Below are positions 42,104 to 50,524 of a DNA stretch of 64,000 bases, piece after piece; position 1 is the first letter of the stretch, and the number at the start of each line of letters is the position of its first letter. The stretch covers positions 310,001-374,000 of the forward strand of contig JAPZSB010000002.1 in the NCBI GenBank assembly GCA_027531565.1, given 5' to 3'. The DNA comes from Beijerinckiaceae bacterium (GTDB lineage: Bacteria; Pseudomonadota; Alphaproteobacteria; Rhizobiales; Beijerinckiaceae). Made by a program: the position numbers and the translations under genes. The notes below the pieces were generated by a model, which saw nothing but the letters and a program-made list of their open reading frames with translations, was not told the DNA's origin and did no database searches.

Positions 42104-42643
42104 ATGGCGGAGCAGGGCTCGAAAGAACCGACGGTCATCAAGAAATACGCCAACCGGCGCCTCTACCATACGGGCACCAGTTCGTATGTGACGCTGGAGG
42201 ACCTGGCGCTCATGGTCCGCCAGGGCGAGGAATTCCAGGTGACCGATGCCAAGACGGGCGAGGATATCACCCGCTCCGTGCTGACGCAGATCATCTTCGA
42301 ACAGGAGAACAAGGGCCAGTTCCTGCTGCCCATCGCCTTCCTGCGCCAGCTGATCCAGTTCTATGGCGACAACATGCAGGCCCTCGTGCCGCGCTATCTC
42401 GAATTCTCGCTCGGCCAGTTCATGGCCGACCAGCAGAAACTGCGCGAGCAATTCGCCAAGGGCTTCGGGACCAATGCCTTCTCCGCCGGCGCGTTCGGGC
42501 AGAACCCGATGGCGGCGGCCATGGAAGAGCAGGTCCGCAACAACATGGCGATCTTCCAGGAGGCCATGCGGGCCTTCACGCCTTTCGCCGGCACCAAGGC
42601 CGGCGAGCCGGAGGCCGACCCGGCCCGCAAGAAGGGGAAGTAA
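42104..42643 (+). CDS. phaR: Polyhydroxyalkanoate synthesis repressor PhaR
   Basis: A 179-residue regulator. The N-terminal DNA-binding domain reads IKKYANRRLYHTGTSSYVTL and EEFQVTDAKTGEDITRSVL. The accumulation domain, with FLRQLIQFYGDNMQALVPRY and LEFSLGQFMADQQKLR, follows. PhaR represses phasin and other PHB genes and is released by binding nascent polymer. An AGGGAG site fixes the ATG. The 213-base region to divergent phbA contains TTGCGTTTGCG at 42016-42026, a TGC-rich motif that could be a PhaR site, unproven. Confidence 0.94.
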   Translation: MAEQGSKEPTVIKKYANRRLYHTGTSSYVTLEDLALMVRQGEEFQVTDAKTGEDITRSVLTQIIFEQENKGQFLLPIAFLRQLIQFYGDNMQALVPRYLEFSLGQFMADQQKLREQFAKGFGTNAFSAGAFGQNPMAAAMEEQVRNNMAIFQEAMRAFTPFAGTKAGEPEADPARKKGK

Positions 42644-42648
42644 CCCCT

Positions 42649-42713
42649 CACCCCTCACCCGGCCTCGGGCATCGCCCTCGGCCACCCTCTCCCCGCAAGC
42701 GGGGCGAGGGGGC
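42649..42713. repeat. Palindromic intergenic repeat, variant B
   Basis: A unit starting CTCACCCGGCCTCGGG. It has a first stem (GGCCTCGGGC region against GCCCTCGGCC) and a second hairpin (CCCCGC/GCGGGG, loop AA) within CCTCTCCCCGCAAGC. The layout is the same as copies A and C but the core sequence differs. It lies just after the phaR stop and may act as its terminator. Confidence 0.6.
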
Positions 42714-42782
42714 GCTCGCTGCCGTTTCCGCCATGGCGACGAAGCTCTTGAAGGGCTCGCAAGAACTCAACACCCCTTCAGC

Positions 42783-42838
42783 CCGCCTCTCCCCGCCGGG
42801 GAGAGGCCGACGATGCGCAGCATCGGCGGGTGAGGGGG
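42783..42838. repeat. Palindromic intergenic repeat, copy C (inverted relative to A)
   Basis: On the minus strand this unit reads CCCCTCACCCGCCGATG, then a GC-rich core, then a hairpin with 9-bp arms CCTCTCCCC/GGGGAGAGG. It is nearly identical to copy A. It lies between phaR and the convergent EAL gene, about 70 bases from variant B and in the opposite direction to it. Confidence 0.75.
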
Positions 42839-42874
42839 CTGCACGATCGACGGCGGTCCTCCCTGCCGGCGGCC

Positions 42875-44629
42875 TCAGGCGAGGCGGCGCACGGGCTCTT
42901 CGGCCTTGCGGGCGGGCATGCCATCCATGGCGGTGCCGAGGAAATCGCCCTGCAGGTATTCGACCCGCCAGGAGGTGAGGAGCGAGGCGGTCTCCTCGTC
43001 CTGCACCCATTCGGCGACGGTCTCGATCTTCAGGTGGCGGGCCAGTTGCAGCAGGGTCTGCACGAAGAACCGGTCATCGGCCGAGCGGGCGAGATTCTTG
43101 ATGAACGTGCCGTCGATCTTGAGGATGTCGATCGGCAGCAGGCGCATGTTGCGGAACGAGGTATGGCCGGCGCCGAAATCGTCGATGGCGACGCGGGCGC
43201 CGCATTCCTTGATCCCCTCGATCAGGCTGCGCGCGGCATTGATGTCCTCGATCAGCGAGGTCTCGGTGATCTCGACGATCAGCCGGGCGGCGACGCTGCG
43301 GTCGAGCGCGATCTGCGCGCGGAAGGCCGCCATCCAGTCATGGTGGAGGGCCGTGTCGACGCCGACATTGAAGGTCAGGGTGATGTCCGGCCGCTCGCGC
43401 AGGGTCTCGATGGCGAGTTCCATCACGCGGTGGTCGACGAGATGCAGGAAGCCCAGCCGTTCGGCCACGGGCACGATCTGCGAGGCGCCGAGCCATTCCC
43501 CTTCGGGCGTGACCATGCGCACCAGCGATTCGTACATCGCGATGTCGCCGGTCTTCGACGAGACGATCGGCTGGAAGGCGAGGCGGATGCGGCGCTCGTT
43601 CAGCGCCGAGAGGACGAGATCGGTCGATTCGCGGTTGGTCGAGCGCTGCGAGGCGATATCGGGATTGCGGGAGAAGGCCACGAACGTGGCGTCGCCACGC
43701 TCGCCGGCATCGGTCAGCGCTTCCTCGCAGGCATGCAGGGCCTCCATCGTCGTCTTCGCTTCCAGCGGCACGGCGACACCGCCGATATGGACCGAGACGG
43801 AGATCGTGCCGGCGCTGGTCTCGATCGGCTGGGAGCGGATGCCCGAGGCCAGCCGGTTGGCCACGAATTCCATGTGTTCGGCCAGGCTGGGCGCGAGAAT
43901 GAGCCCGATCTTGTTGGTGGCGTAGCGGCCGAGCGTGTCGCGGCGGCGGATCATGCCCCGCAGGCGCCGCACCACGGCGGCGATCACCTCGTCGCCGACC
44001 TGGTAGCCATATTGCCGGTTGAGCTGGGCGAGATCGTTGATCGCCACCATCATCAGCACGAGGCCGCGCGTATCCTTGGCGGTGGCGTCGATCGCATGGG
44101 CGAGGGCGTTGCAGAAATCAGCGCGGGTCAGGGCGCCCGTCGCGGGGTCGTAATGGCGCTTGGTCACCAGCGCCATCTCCTCGGCGGTCGGCGCGAGGAT
44201 GCGCCGGCAGACCCCGTGGACGAGGCGCGGCCGGCCGGCCTCGTTGGCGAACCAGCGGCCGCTATCCTCGATCCAGAAGCGCGTTCCGGGCGCCGGGTTG
44301 ACGAGGTAGCGGGCGGCGAAATTGACGCCGGTGCCGGGATCGCGGCCCTCGCTCTCGAAAATCTCGGCATGGCGGGAGGTGGGGCTGGCCTGGTCGACCA
44401 GGGTCGCGAAGACCGTGCCGGTGCTGAGCGGCGAGAGATCCCGGACGCCGAAGATCTGCGCCGCGTCGACGCTCCAGGTCACATGGTCCGTCTCGATGTT
44501 CCAGGAATAGGTGGCCTCGCCGAGATCGGTGCCGGCATGGGCAATGTCGAAAGCGGTTCCGGCGATGTCCGGCGACACATCCGAAGCAGGGCCGGCGGGA
44601 TCCGGCCGAAGGCCATTCTGGTTGTTCAT
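42875..44629 (-). CDS. PAS-GGDEF(degenerate)-EAL signalling protein
   Basis: A 584-residue soluble protein without membrane helices. A PAS-like sensor (about 25-150, GEATYSWNIETDHVTWSVDA), a GGDEF domain (about 155-320) in which the signature is replaced by RYATNK, and an EAL domain (about 335-575) follow. The EAL domain keeps the phosphodiesterase residues: ESLVR, TFNVGV, EITETS, DDFGAGHTS, KIDGTF, TVAEWVQ and LQGDFLG. It should hydrolyse cyclic di-GMP, with the inactive GGDEF perhaps binding GTP. Expected effects are on motility or adhesion. Confidence 0.9.
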   Translation of the reverse strand: MNNQNGLRPDPAGPASDVSPDIAGTAFDIAHAGTDLGEATYSWNIETDHVTWSVDAAQIFGVRDLSPLSTGTVFATLVDQASPTSRHAEIFESEGRDPGTGVNFAARYLVNPAPGTRFWIEDSGRWFANEAGRPRLVHGVCRRILAPTAEEMALVTKRHYDPATGALTRADFCNALAHAIDATAKDTRGLVLMMVAINDLAQLNRQYGYQVGDEVIAAVVRRLRGMIRRRDTLGRYATNKIGLILAPSLAEHMEFVANRLASGIRSQPIETSAGTISVSVHIGGVAVPLEAKTTMEALHACEEALTDAGERGDATFVAFSRNPDIASQRSTNRESTDLVLSALNERRIRLAFQPIVSSKTGDIAMYESLVRMVTPEGEWLGASQIVPVAERLGFLHLVDHRVMELAIETLRERPDITLTFNVGVDTALHHDWMAAFRAQIALDRSVAARLIVEITETSLIEDINAARSLIEGIKECGARVAIDDFGAGHTSFRNMRLLPIDILKIDGTFIKNLARSADDRFFVQTLLQLARHLKIETVAEWVQDEETASLLTSWRVEYLQGDFLGTAMDGMPARKAEEPVRRLA

Positions 44630-44792
44630 GTGCCCGGTCCGGCCCCTGTTTCTTCTGATATCGCACAATCCCGACATCGTGCGTCGCGGCCGTCGGCAGG
44701 CCGGAATCGCAGCCCTGCAACCATGCCTGCCAAGGGTAAAGGTTTGGCTAAGCCGGGCCGGCCGGTGGCATGCCCCTTGCCGTATTCCCGGC

Positions 44793-45140
44793 ATGAGCAA
44801 GATCACAGCCCTCGTTCCGTATCAATTTGAAACATTCGGTCGCCGGGCGGGCCAGAACCCGTCCCAAGGTGGCCAGGACCATCCCGACAGTCCGTTCCGG
44901 CAGGGGACGGTGCCGCCGCGGCCGGAAGCTCCCGCTGCGACGGGCGCCTCTGCCCCGCGCGAGGGGCGGCGGCAGCCGGCCTTCCTGGTGCAGATGCTGG
45001 TCGATGGCGATTCCGACCTGCGCAAGGCCCTGGGACGGCGCGATCTCGCCGGGCAGCGGCAGAACGCCTATGACCAGGCGCTGTCGAGCCGGCCTTCGGC
45101 ACGGCCGCTCTCGTTCCTCAGGCTGGTCGAGACGGCCTGA
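44793..45140 (+). CDS. Hypothetical protein
   Basis: A 115-residue protein not recognised. It starts MSKITALVPYQFETFGRR, has a Pro/Gln-rich low-complexity middle (about 20-65) and ends in a short helical segment (FLVQMLVDGDSDLRKALGRR then QNAYDQALSSRP). No signal peptide or membrane helix is visible. No clear ribosome binding site precedes the ATG. It lies between the divergent EAL gene and rpmF, and codon use looks like the neighbours, so I keep it as likely real. Confidence 0.6.
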   Translation: MSKITALVPYQFETFGRRAGQNPSQGGQDHPDSPFRQGTVPPRPEAPAATGASAPREGRRQPAFLVQMLVDGDSDLRKALGRRDLAGQRQNAYDQALSSRPSARPLSFLRLVETA

Positions 45141-45159
45141 CCGAAGCGGGGCCGGCACA

Positions 45160-45191
45160 CGAAAAGACCCGCAGCGGGGAAACGCTGCGGG
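45160..45191 (-). terminator. Rho-independent terminator of rpmF
   Basis: A perfect 9-bp stem (CCCGCAGCG and CGCTGCGGG around GGGAAA) is followed on the minus strand by TCTTTTCG. It lies 75 bases beyond the rpmF stop and 20 bases after the stop of the convergent hypothetical gene, so it may serve both. Confidence 0.75.
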
Positions 45192-45266
45192 CTGGATTCC
45201 GACCATCGGAAATTCGCTGCCCCTTCCGGGGCGGGCGGCAAGGCCCGGAAGATCAGGCCTGTGAGA

Positions 45267-45452
45267 TCAGACCGACGTCTTCGGCGTCAGGACCTGGCGG
45301 CCGCGATACATGCCGGTCTTCAGGTCGATATGGTGCGGGCGGCGGAGTTCGCCGGAATTCTTGTCCTCGATGTAGCTCGGGGCGCTCAGCGCATCGGCCG
45401 ACCGGCGGTGGCCCTGCTTCATGCGCGAGACTTTCTTTTTCGGAACGGCCAT
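45267..45452 (-). CDS. rpmF: 50S ribosomal protein L32
   Basis: A 61-residue ribosomal protein of the large subunit, complete and typical: [20 protein letters not shown] and [19 protein letters not shown]. The four-Cys zinc site of some L32 proteins is absent, as usual in alphaproteobacteria. An AGGAG site precedes the ATG. It is a single-gene unit ending in a strong hairpin terminator. Confidence 0.98.
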   Translation of the reverse strand: MAVPKKKVSRMKQGHRRSADALSAPSYIEDKNSGELRRPHHIDLKTGMYRGRQVLTPKTSV

Positions 45453-45632
45453 TTTCTCAACTCCTGCGGATGTCCGCTCGGCGGACCTGCCAGATTTTCG
45501 ATCCGGGATAATCGTGAAGCGCGGTCCATAATCGCTTTCGACAGGAAAAGCCAGCCCAAAACGTCATGCTTGTTGCCGGGATGGATTCGCGCTTAATCGG
45601 ATCCGGGCCCCCTTTCCAGCCGGACGCTGCGC

Positions 45633-46562
45633 ATGACCGAGACCAACGCCATCCTCTCCGCCCTTGCCGGCCGCCTCGATGGCCATGCCCGCGCGGTCGA
45701 TGCCTGCCTTTCCGGGTGGCTCGACCGGCCGGGCCGGCCTCCGCGGCTGGTCGCGGCGATGCGCCATGCCGCCTTTGCCGGCGGCAAAAGGATGCGGCCC
45801 TATCTGGTCATGGAATCGGCCCGGCTTTTCGGCATCACGGGCGAGGCGCCGCTGCAGGTCGCTGCCGCGCTCGAGGCGATCCATTGCTATTCGCTGGTCC
45901 ATGACGACCTGCCCTCGATGGACAATGACGACATGCGCCGGGGCCAGCCGACCGTGCATCGGGCCTATGACGAGGCCACGGCGATCCTCGTCGGCGATGG
46001 CCTGCTGACGCTGGCTTTCGAGATGGTCGCTTCCGACCGTGTCACCCTGCCGCCGGCAGTCAAGGTGGCGCTGGTCTCCGCGCTGGCGCGGGCCTCCGGC
46101 GTTGACGGCATGGTCGGCGGGCAATTGCTTGATCTCGCGGCGGAAGGACGGTTCGAGGCCGAGCCGAAGCCGCTCGACATCGCGGCGATCCGGCACCTGC
46201 AGGCGCTGAAAACCGGCGCGCTGATCCGCTTTGCCGTCGAGGCCGGCGCGCTGATGGCACCGGAGGCGACCCCGCAGCAGCGCGCGGCGCTGACCCGCTA
46301 CGGCGAGGCGCTGGGTCTCGCCTTCCAGATCCGCGACGACCTGCTCGATGTCGAGGGCGATGCGGCCCTGGTGGGCAAGGCCGTCGCCAAGGATGCCGCG
46401 GCCGGCAAGGGCACCTTCGTCAGCCTGCTGGGCATCGAGGCGGCCCGGAGCGAGGTGGACCAGGTAAGCGCAGGCGGCATTGCGGCGGTCGAGGCGGCGT
46501 TCGGCGCGGCGGCGGAACCGCTGGTGGCGCTGATGGTGTTCAACCAGCACCGCCGGCATTGA
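45633..46562 (+). CDS. ispA: Short-chain polyprenyl diphosphate synthase (farnesyl type)
   Basis: A 309-residue all-helical synthase joining IPP with allylic diphosphates, probably to farnesyl diphosphate. The first aspartate-rich motif is DDLPSMDNDD at 91-100, preceded by CYSLVH; the second, DDLLDVEGD, begins at residue 235. GGKRMRPYLV holds the IPP-binding residues. Two residues between the aspartate pairs in the first motif is the bacterial FPP pattern. ispG, of the pathway that supplies its substrate, lies 6 kb away. No strong ribosome binding site is seen. Confidence 0.92.
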   Translation: MTETNAILSALAGRLDGHARAVDACLSGWLDRPGRPPRLVAAMRHAAFAGGKRMRPYLVMESARLFGITGEAPLQVAAALEAIHCYSLVHDDLPSMDNDDMRRGQPTVHRAYDEATAILVGDGLLTLAFEMVASDRVTLPPAVKVALVSALARASGVDGMVGGQLLDLAAEGRFEAEPKPLDIAAIRHLQALKTGALIRFAVEAGALMAPEATPQQRAALTRYGEALGLAFQIRDDLLDVEGDAALVGKAVAKDAAAGKGTFVSLLGIEAARSEVDQVSAGGIAAVEAAFGAAAEPLVALMVFNQHRRH

Positions 46563-46647
46563 TCACGGAATCCTTACCAAGCTTTCACATGCGCCCTGCC
46601 CGGCGAGGTGCTACGCTCCCCCCGTGGGAAGCTCCGGAGCATGCCGC

Positions 46648-48138
46648 ATGAGAATGCTTGTCGGAATGGGGTTTGCCGGATTCGTGCTTGCCGGCGCGGT
46701 CGGGCTGGGCGGCTGGGCCGTTGCCTCGCGGCAGGGGCGCCCCGCTGTCGAGCCGCCACCCTCCTATCGCACCGAACGCGTCAGCCGCGGCCCGATCCTC
46801 GCCAGCGTCACCGTCGAGGGTGCCCTGGCCGCGCGCGGGGTGACTCATGTTCCCGCGCCCTTTCCGGGCCAGGTGATCGAGGTTTCCGCCGATACGGGGG
46901 ATTCCATCGTGGCCGGGCAGGTTCTGGCGCGCTTCGATGCGGCGCCGCTCGCGGCGCGGCGGGACGAGGCCCGGGCCGCTCTGGCCGAGGCGCGGGCGGC
47001 GCGGGCCCTCGCGGAGGCGCAGGTCGAGCGGTCCCGCCTCGAAATGGGCCGTGCCCGGACAGGCTCGCTGCCGGATGCCCCGCCGCTCGCCGGGGTCGAA
47101 GCCGATCTCCGGCTGGCCGAAGCCCAGCGGGCGATCGCCGAGGCGCGGATCGACCGCGAATCGATCCGCCTGCGGGAGAGCGAGGCGGCGCTCGCCATGG
47201 CGGAACTCCGCGCCTCGTTCGACGGGGTCATCCTCTCCCGCGCGGTGCAGCCGGGGCAGGTGGTCAACCCGGGTGGCCCGCTCTTCACGCTCGCGCGAAG
47301 CCTGCGCCTCGTCGAGATGCAGGCCGCGATCGACCAGGCGGAGACCGGTCGGTTGCGGCCGGAGCAGGAGGCGGAAATCCTTGTGGCGGCCCATCCGGAG
47401 CGCCTCTTCCGCGGCCGGCTCCGGAGGATCGGCCCGGAGCCGCAGGAGACCGGCGGGAAGGTGGTCTACCGGGTCATCGTCGATGTCGTGAACGAGGATC
47501 TCGCCTTGCTTCCGGGCATGCCGGGCAGCCTGCGCGTCATCACCGACCGGCGGGCGGAAGTGCTCCGCGTGCCGAATTCCGCCCTGCGCTGGCAACCGCC
47601 CGCCCGCGCCGACGCCCCGTCGGCATCGCGCGCCCGGCCGGCGGTGACGCTGTCGGTCGAGACCGACAATCCGGCCGGCCCGTTCCTCGACCCGGCCATC
47701 TCCGCGCAGGGCGTTGCCTGGTTCGAGGCGATGAAGGACGATCTCTCGCTCTCGCCGGAGCAGATCCGCGAGGTGCGCCGCCACGCGGAGACGATGCGCG
47801 CCGCGATCCAGGCAGCGGCGCAGGATCCGGACAAGCGCCGCGAGACGGTGCGGGCGGCGCGGCAGGCTTTCACCCGTGCCATCGAGCCTGTTCTCACGCC
47901 GGAGCAGCGCCAGCGCTACCGGGCCCTGCAGGAGGCGCGGCGCAACCGCACCAGCGGCGAGCGCCGCAACCCGGTGGCGGTCGGCCGTGTCCATGTGCTG
48001 GATGACCGGGGCCAGCCGCGCCCCGTCCAGGTGCTGACCGGGCTCTCGGACGGGCGCTACACCGAAATCCTCGGCGAGGATCTTGCGCCCGGCGAGGTGC
48101 TGGTTCTCGACAGCCAGCCGCCGGCGCCGCGATCCTGA
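46648..48138 (+). CDS. HlyD/MacA-like periplasmic adaptor with LTxxQ-type insertion
   Basis: A 496-residue membrane-fusion protein. An N-terminal membrane anchor (about 2-24) is followed by the lipoyl domain (APFPGQVIEVSADTGD), a long Ala/Arg/Glu-rich coiled coil (about 100-190) and the beta-barrel part (ILSRAVQPGQVVNPGGPLF). Between the barrel and the last strand (HVLDDRGQPRPVQVLTGLSD) sits an extra helical block (about 345-435). It contains LSPEQ (368-372) and LTPEQ (416-420), as in Spy/CpxP proteins. The ATG is chosen for its GGAG site. No MacB-like ATPase or outer-membrane partner is adjacent. Confidence 0.8.
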   Translation: MRMLVGMGFAGFVLAGAVGLGGWAVASRQGRPAVEPPPSYRTERVSRGPILASVTVEGALAARGVTHVPAPFPGQVIEVSADTGDSIVAGQVLARFDAAPLAARRDEARAALAEARAARALAEAQVERSRLEMGRARTGSLPDAPPLAGVEADLRLAEAQRAIAEARIDRESIRLRESEAALAMAELRASFDGVILSRAVQPGQVVNPGGPLFTLARSLRLVEMQAAIDQAETGRLRPEQEAEILVAAHPERLFRGRLRRIGPEPQETGGKVVYRVIVDVVNEDLALLPGMPGSLRVITDRRAEVLRVPNSALRWQPPARADAPSASRARPAVTLSVETDNPAGPFLDPAISAQGVAWFEAMKDDLSLSPEQIREVRRHAETMRAAIQAAAQDPDKRRETVRAARQAFTRAIEPVLTPEQRQRYRALQEARRNRTSGERRNPVAVGRVHVLDDRGQPRPVQVLTGLSDGRYTEILGEDLAPGEVLVLDSQPPAPRS

Positions 48139-48153
48139 CCGTGGGTCTTGTCC

Positions 48154-48207
48154 ATGCTTCCTGCGAAGTCCTGGCTTCCCGCGGAGTCCCGGCTTCCTGC
48201 GGCACTC
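48154..48207. repeat. Three imperfect 17-18-base tandem repeats
   Basis: Units of the form NGGCTTCCYGCGGAGTCC (the first 17 bases, the other two 18) are repeated three times with two to five differences between copies, directly after the adaptor gene. A GC hairpin (GGCCCG/CGGGCC, 48244-48259) lies just before the esterase gene. Purpose unknown. Confidence 0.65.
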
Positions 48208-48277
48208 TTGCGCCGAGCCCCGTCTTCGGCGAAGGGAAGAGCCGGCCCGCTTCCGGGCCTGCCTGCCGAGGTTTGCC

Positions 48278-48928
48278 ATGCCCCGCCCGCTTGATGGTCC
48301 GCGCCTGAAGCCGAAATCCGGCACCACGCGTTCGCTGGTCGTGTTCCTGCACGGCTATGGTGCGGACGGGAATGACCTGATCGATCTCGGCCAGAGCTGG
48401 GCTGACCTGCTGCCCGATACCGCCTTCGTCTCGCCGCATGCGCCGGAGCCCTGCGGCATGGCCCCGACCGGCCGGCAATGGTGGCCGCTGACGATGCGCG
48501 ATCCGTCCGAGCGCTGGCGCGGCTGCCAGCAGGCCGGCCCCGATCTCGAGGCGTTCCTCGACCAGGAACTGGCGCGGACCGGGCTTTCGCCGGACCGGCT
48601 GGCCCTCGTCGGGTTCAGCCAGGGCGCGATGATGGCGCTGCATATCGGCCTGCGCCGCGCGGCGATGCCGGGCGCGATCATCGGCTATTCGGGTCATCTC
48701 GTCGGGCCGGAGCATCTCAAGGCCGAGGCGAAGGGCAAGCCGCCGATCCTTCTCGTCCATGGTGACCGGGACGAGATCATCCCGGTCGATGCGCTGTTCG
48801 ATGCGATGGACCAGCTCGGCAAGGCCGAGATTCCCTGCCAGTGGCATCTCTCCGTCGGCACCGCCCACGGGATCGACGCCGGCGGCCTGCATCATGGCGG
48901 GCTGTTTCTCGCGCAGAACCTGCGCTGA
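48278..48928 (+). CDS. Phospholipase/carboxylesterase family hydrolase
   Basis: A 216-residue alpha/beta hydrolase of the Abhydrolase_2 group. HGYGADGNDLI forms the oxyanion region, S114 is the nucleophile in VGFSQGAMM, D164 lies in HGDRDEIIP and H196 in GTAHGID. Relatives cleave short acyl esters or lysophospholipids, so exact substrate is open. The ATG has a GAGG site. It is convergent with the aldolase gene, 15 bases away. Confidence 0.9.
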   Translation: MPRPLDGPRLKPKSGTTRSLVVFLHGYGADGNDLIDLGQSWADLLPDTAFVSPHAPEPCGMAPTGRQWWPLTMRDPSERWRGCQQAGPDLEAFLDQELARTGLSPDRLALVGFSQGAMMALHIGLRRAAMPGAIIGYSGHLVGPEHLKAEAKGKPPILLVHGDRDEIIPVDALFDAMDQLGKAEIPCQWHLSVGTAHGIDAGGLHHGGLFLAQNLR

Positions 48929-48943
48929 GCGGGAGAGACCGGC

Positions 48944-49753
48944 TCAGTAGCCGGCGCCTTTCTCGGCCACCGGCAGGCCGAGCTTCGCCTTGGCCAGTTC
49001 CTGGCGGCCGGCGAGGCGGAGCAGGATCTGGTCCTGGCCGATCGAGAGCAGGTGATAGCCGCGCTGCGCGAGTTCGGCCGCCCGCGCGCCATCCATGCAG
49101 AAGGCGCAGGCCAGCTTGCCGCGGGCACGGGCCGCCTCGGCCACGCGGGTCAGCGCCGCGTCGACCAGCGGGTGGGCGGCGTCGACGGTTTCGCCTCCGG
49201 TCAGCGTGATGGAGAGGTCGGACGGGCCGACCAGGACGCCGTCAATCCCCTCGACCGCGAGGATGTCATCGAGTGCGGCGAGCGCTTCCTTCGTCTCGAT
49301 CATGGCGATGGCGAGGGTGAAGCCATTCGCGCCATGGAGATGCTCGATCGGCGCGGTGCGGGTGAGATTGGCCGCGCGGGCCGGGCCCCAGGAGCGGGCG
49401 CCCTTCGGCGGATATTTCAGATACTCCACGAAGGCTTTCGCATCGGCGGGCGAGTTGATCATCGGCGCGATGATGCCGGCAGCGCCCCAGTCGAGGAAGC
49501 GGGCGGCCTCGGCGAACTGGCCGACGCCGATCCGGACCATCGCGGCCGCGCCATGGGCATGGGCGGCGAGGATGCCGGCCTGGATCGACGAGAAATCATG
49601 GAAGCCGTGCTGCCAGTCGAGGACGGCGCAATCGAAGCCCTCGCGCAGGAGGGCCTCGATGATGGCGGGGTCGCGCATGCCGGACCAGGCGCAGAAGGAG
49701 GCCGGGCCGGCATGGAGGCGCCGGGCGAAGGAGAGGATCGGATTGGCAGACAT
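48944..49753 (-). CDS. HpcH/HpaI-family aldolase
   Basis: A 269-residue class II pyruvate aldolase with a TIM-barrel fold. FDCAVLDWQHGFHD carries the general base region, MVRIG the Arg, AMIETKEAL the metal-binding Glu, and VLVGPSDLSITL the metal-binding Asp. Members cleave 2-keto-4-hydroxy acids such as 4-hydroxy-2-oxoheptanedioate or 2-keto-3-deoxy sugar acids. Substrate is not determined, and no aromatic degradation genes are near. The ATG before SANPILSFA is chosen; upstream codons read through a hairpin. Confidence 0.88.
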   Translation of the reverse strand: MSANPILSFARRLHAGPASFCAWSGMRDPAIIEALLREGFDCAVLDWQHGFHDFSSIQAGILAAHAHGAAAMVRIGVGQFAEAARFLDWGAAGIIAPMINSPADAKAFVEYLKYPPKGARSWGPARAANLTRTAPIEHLHGANGFTLAIAMIETKEALAALDDILAVEGIDGVLVGPSDLSITLTGGETVDAAHPLVDAALTRVAEAARARGKLACAFCMDGARAAELAQRGYHLLSIGQDQILLRLAGRQELAKAKLGLPVAEKGAGY

Positions 49754-49823
49754 GACGGGGTCCAGGTTCGCAAGACCGGGCTGCCTGCTGGCACGCGGGC
49801 CCCGGTCGGGAAGGGAGGGCAGC

Positions 49824-49852
49824 AAAAAGGCGCCACCCGGGAGGGAGGCGCC
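49824..49852 (-). terminator. Rho-independent terminator of the zeta-subunit gene
   Basis: Inverted GGCGCC arms, separated by 12 bases, are followed on the minus strand by five T residues. It lies 56 bases beyond the DUF1476 stop and before the aldolase gene, separating the two. Confidence 0.7.
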
Positions 49853-49907
49853 CATCATGCTGAAAATCCGCAGGCTGACCAGCCCCAAAAGGGGGCGGGC
49901 TCCGGCC

Positions 49908-50231
49908 TCAGGTGCCGGCCTGGATTTCCTCGATGGCCTTGGCCATCAGCTCGTCCATGGTGCGGCGGATGACATGATCCGAGACATCGACCTTCGCAGC
50001 GTCGAGATCGGCGCGGATCTTCCGGAAGACATCGTCATCGCCGGCTTCCTCGAAATCGGCCATGACCACGCTCTTGGCATAGGCTTCGGCATCCGCGCCG
50101 TCCTTGCCGAGCTGGCCGGCGGCCCAGAGGCCCAGCAGCTTGTTGCGGCGGGCGGCGGCCTTGAACTGGAGCTCCGCGTCATGCGCGAATTTCTTCTCGG
50201 CGGCATCCTTGCGGTTGTCGAATGTCGTCAT
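49908..50231 (-). CDS. DUF1476 protein, F1-ATPase inhibitor zeta subunit
   Basis: A 107-residue helical protein. TFDNRKDAAEKKFAHDAEL, FKAAARRNKLLGLWAAG and DAEAYAKSVVMADFEEAGDD match the alphaproteobacterial zeta subunit, which inserts its N-terminus into F1-ATP synthase and blocks ATP hydrolysis. The inhibitory N-terminal helix is complete. It is divergent from purC, an arrangement seen widely in this order. Confidence 0.92.
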   Translation of the reverse strand: MTTFDNRKDAAEKKFAHDAELQFKAAARRNKLLGLWAAGQLGKDGADAEAYAKSVVMADFEEAGDDDVFRKIRADLDAAKVDVSDHVIRRTMDELMAKAIEEIQAGT

Positions 50232-50524
50232 GGCTGGGTTCTCTCGTTAGGCCAGAGGGACGCTAAGCCCCCGATGCGGAGCCCGCGCGGAAAGGCTGAG
50301 CATGGGAATAGGGTTCCGGGGGCGGGAAATCAATGGTTGTTAAATCCGGTTATTCGGCGTCGCAACATTGTAACCGCAGGCCGGATCGGCTAGGGTCCGG
50401 ATCAGCCGGGGGGCTTAACGACGCGGTCATGCGCCAAAATCCCCCGAGCTGTCGCCGCTGCCGGCGCTCATTCACAACAGGAGCCACGGCACCAATGGAT
50501 TTCATGAAACCACGGTACACCCCG

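Noticed and set aside
48154-48207. CRISPR-like array
   Set aside because: The repeats are contiguous, without spacers, imperfect, and only three units; no cas genes nearby.
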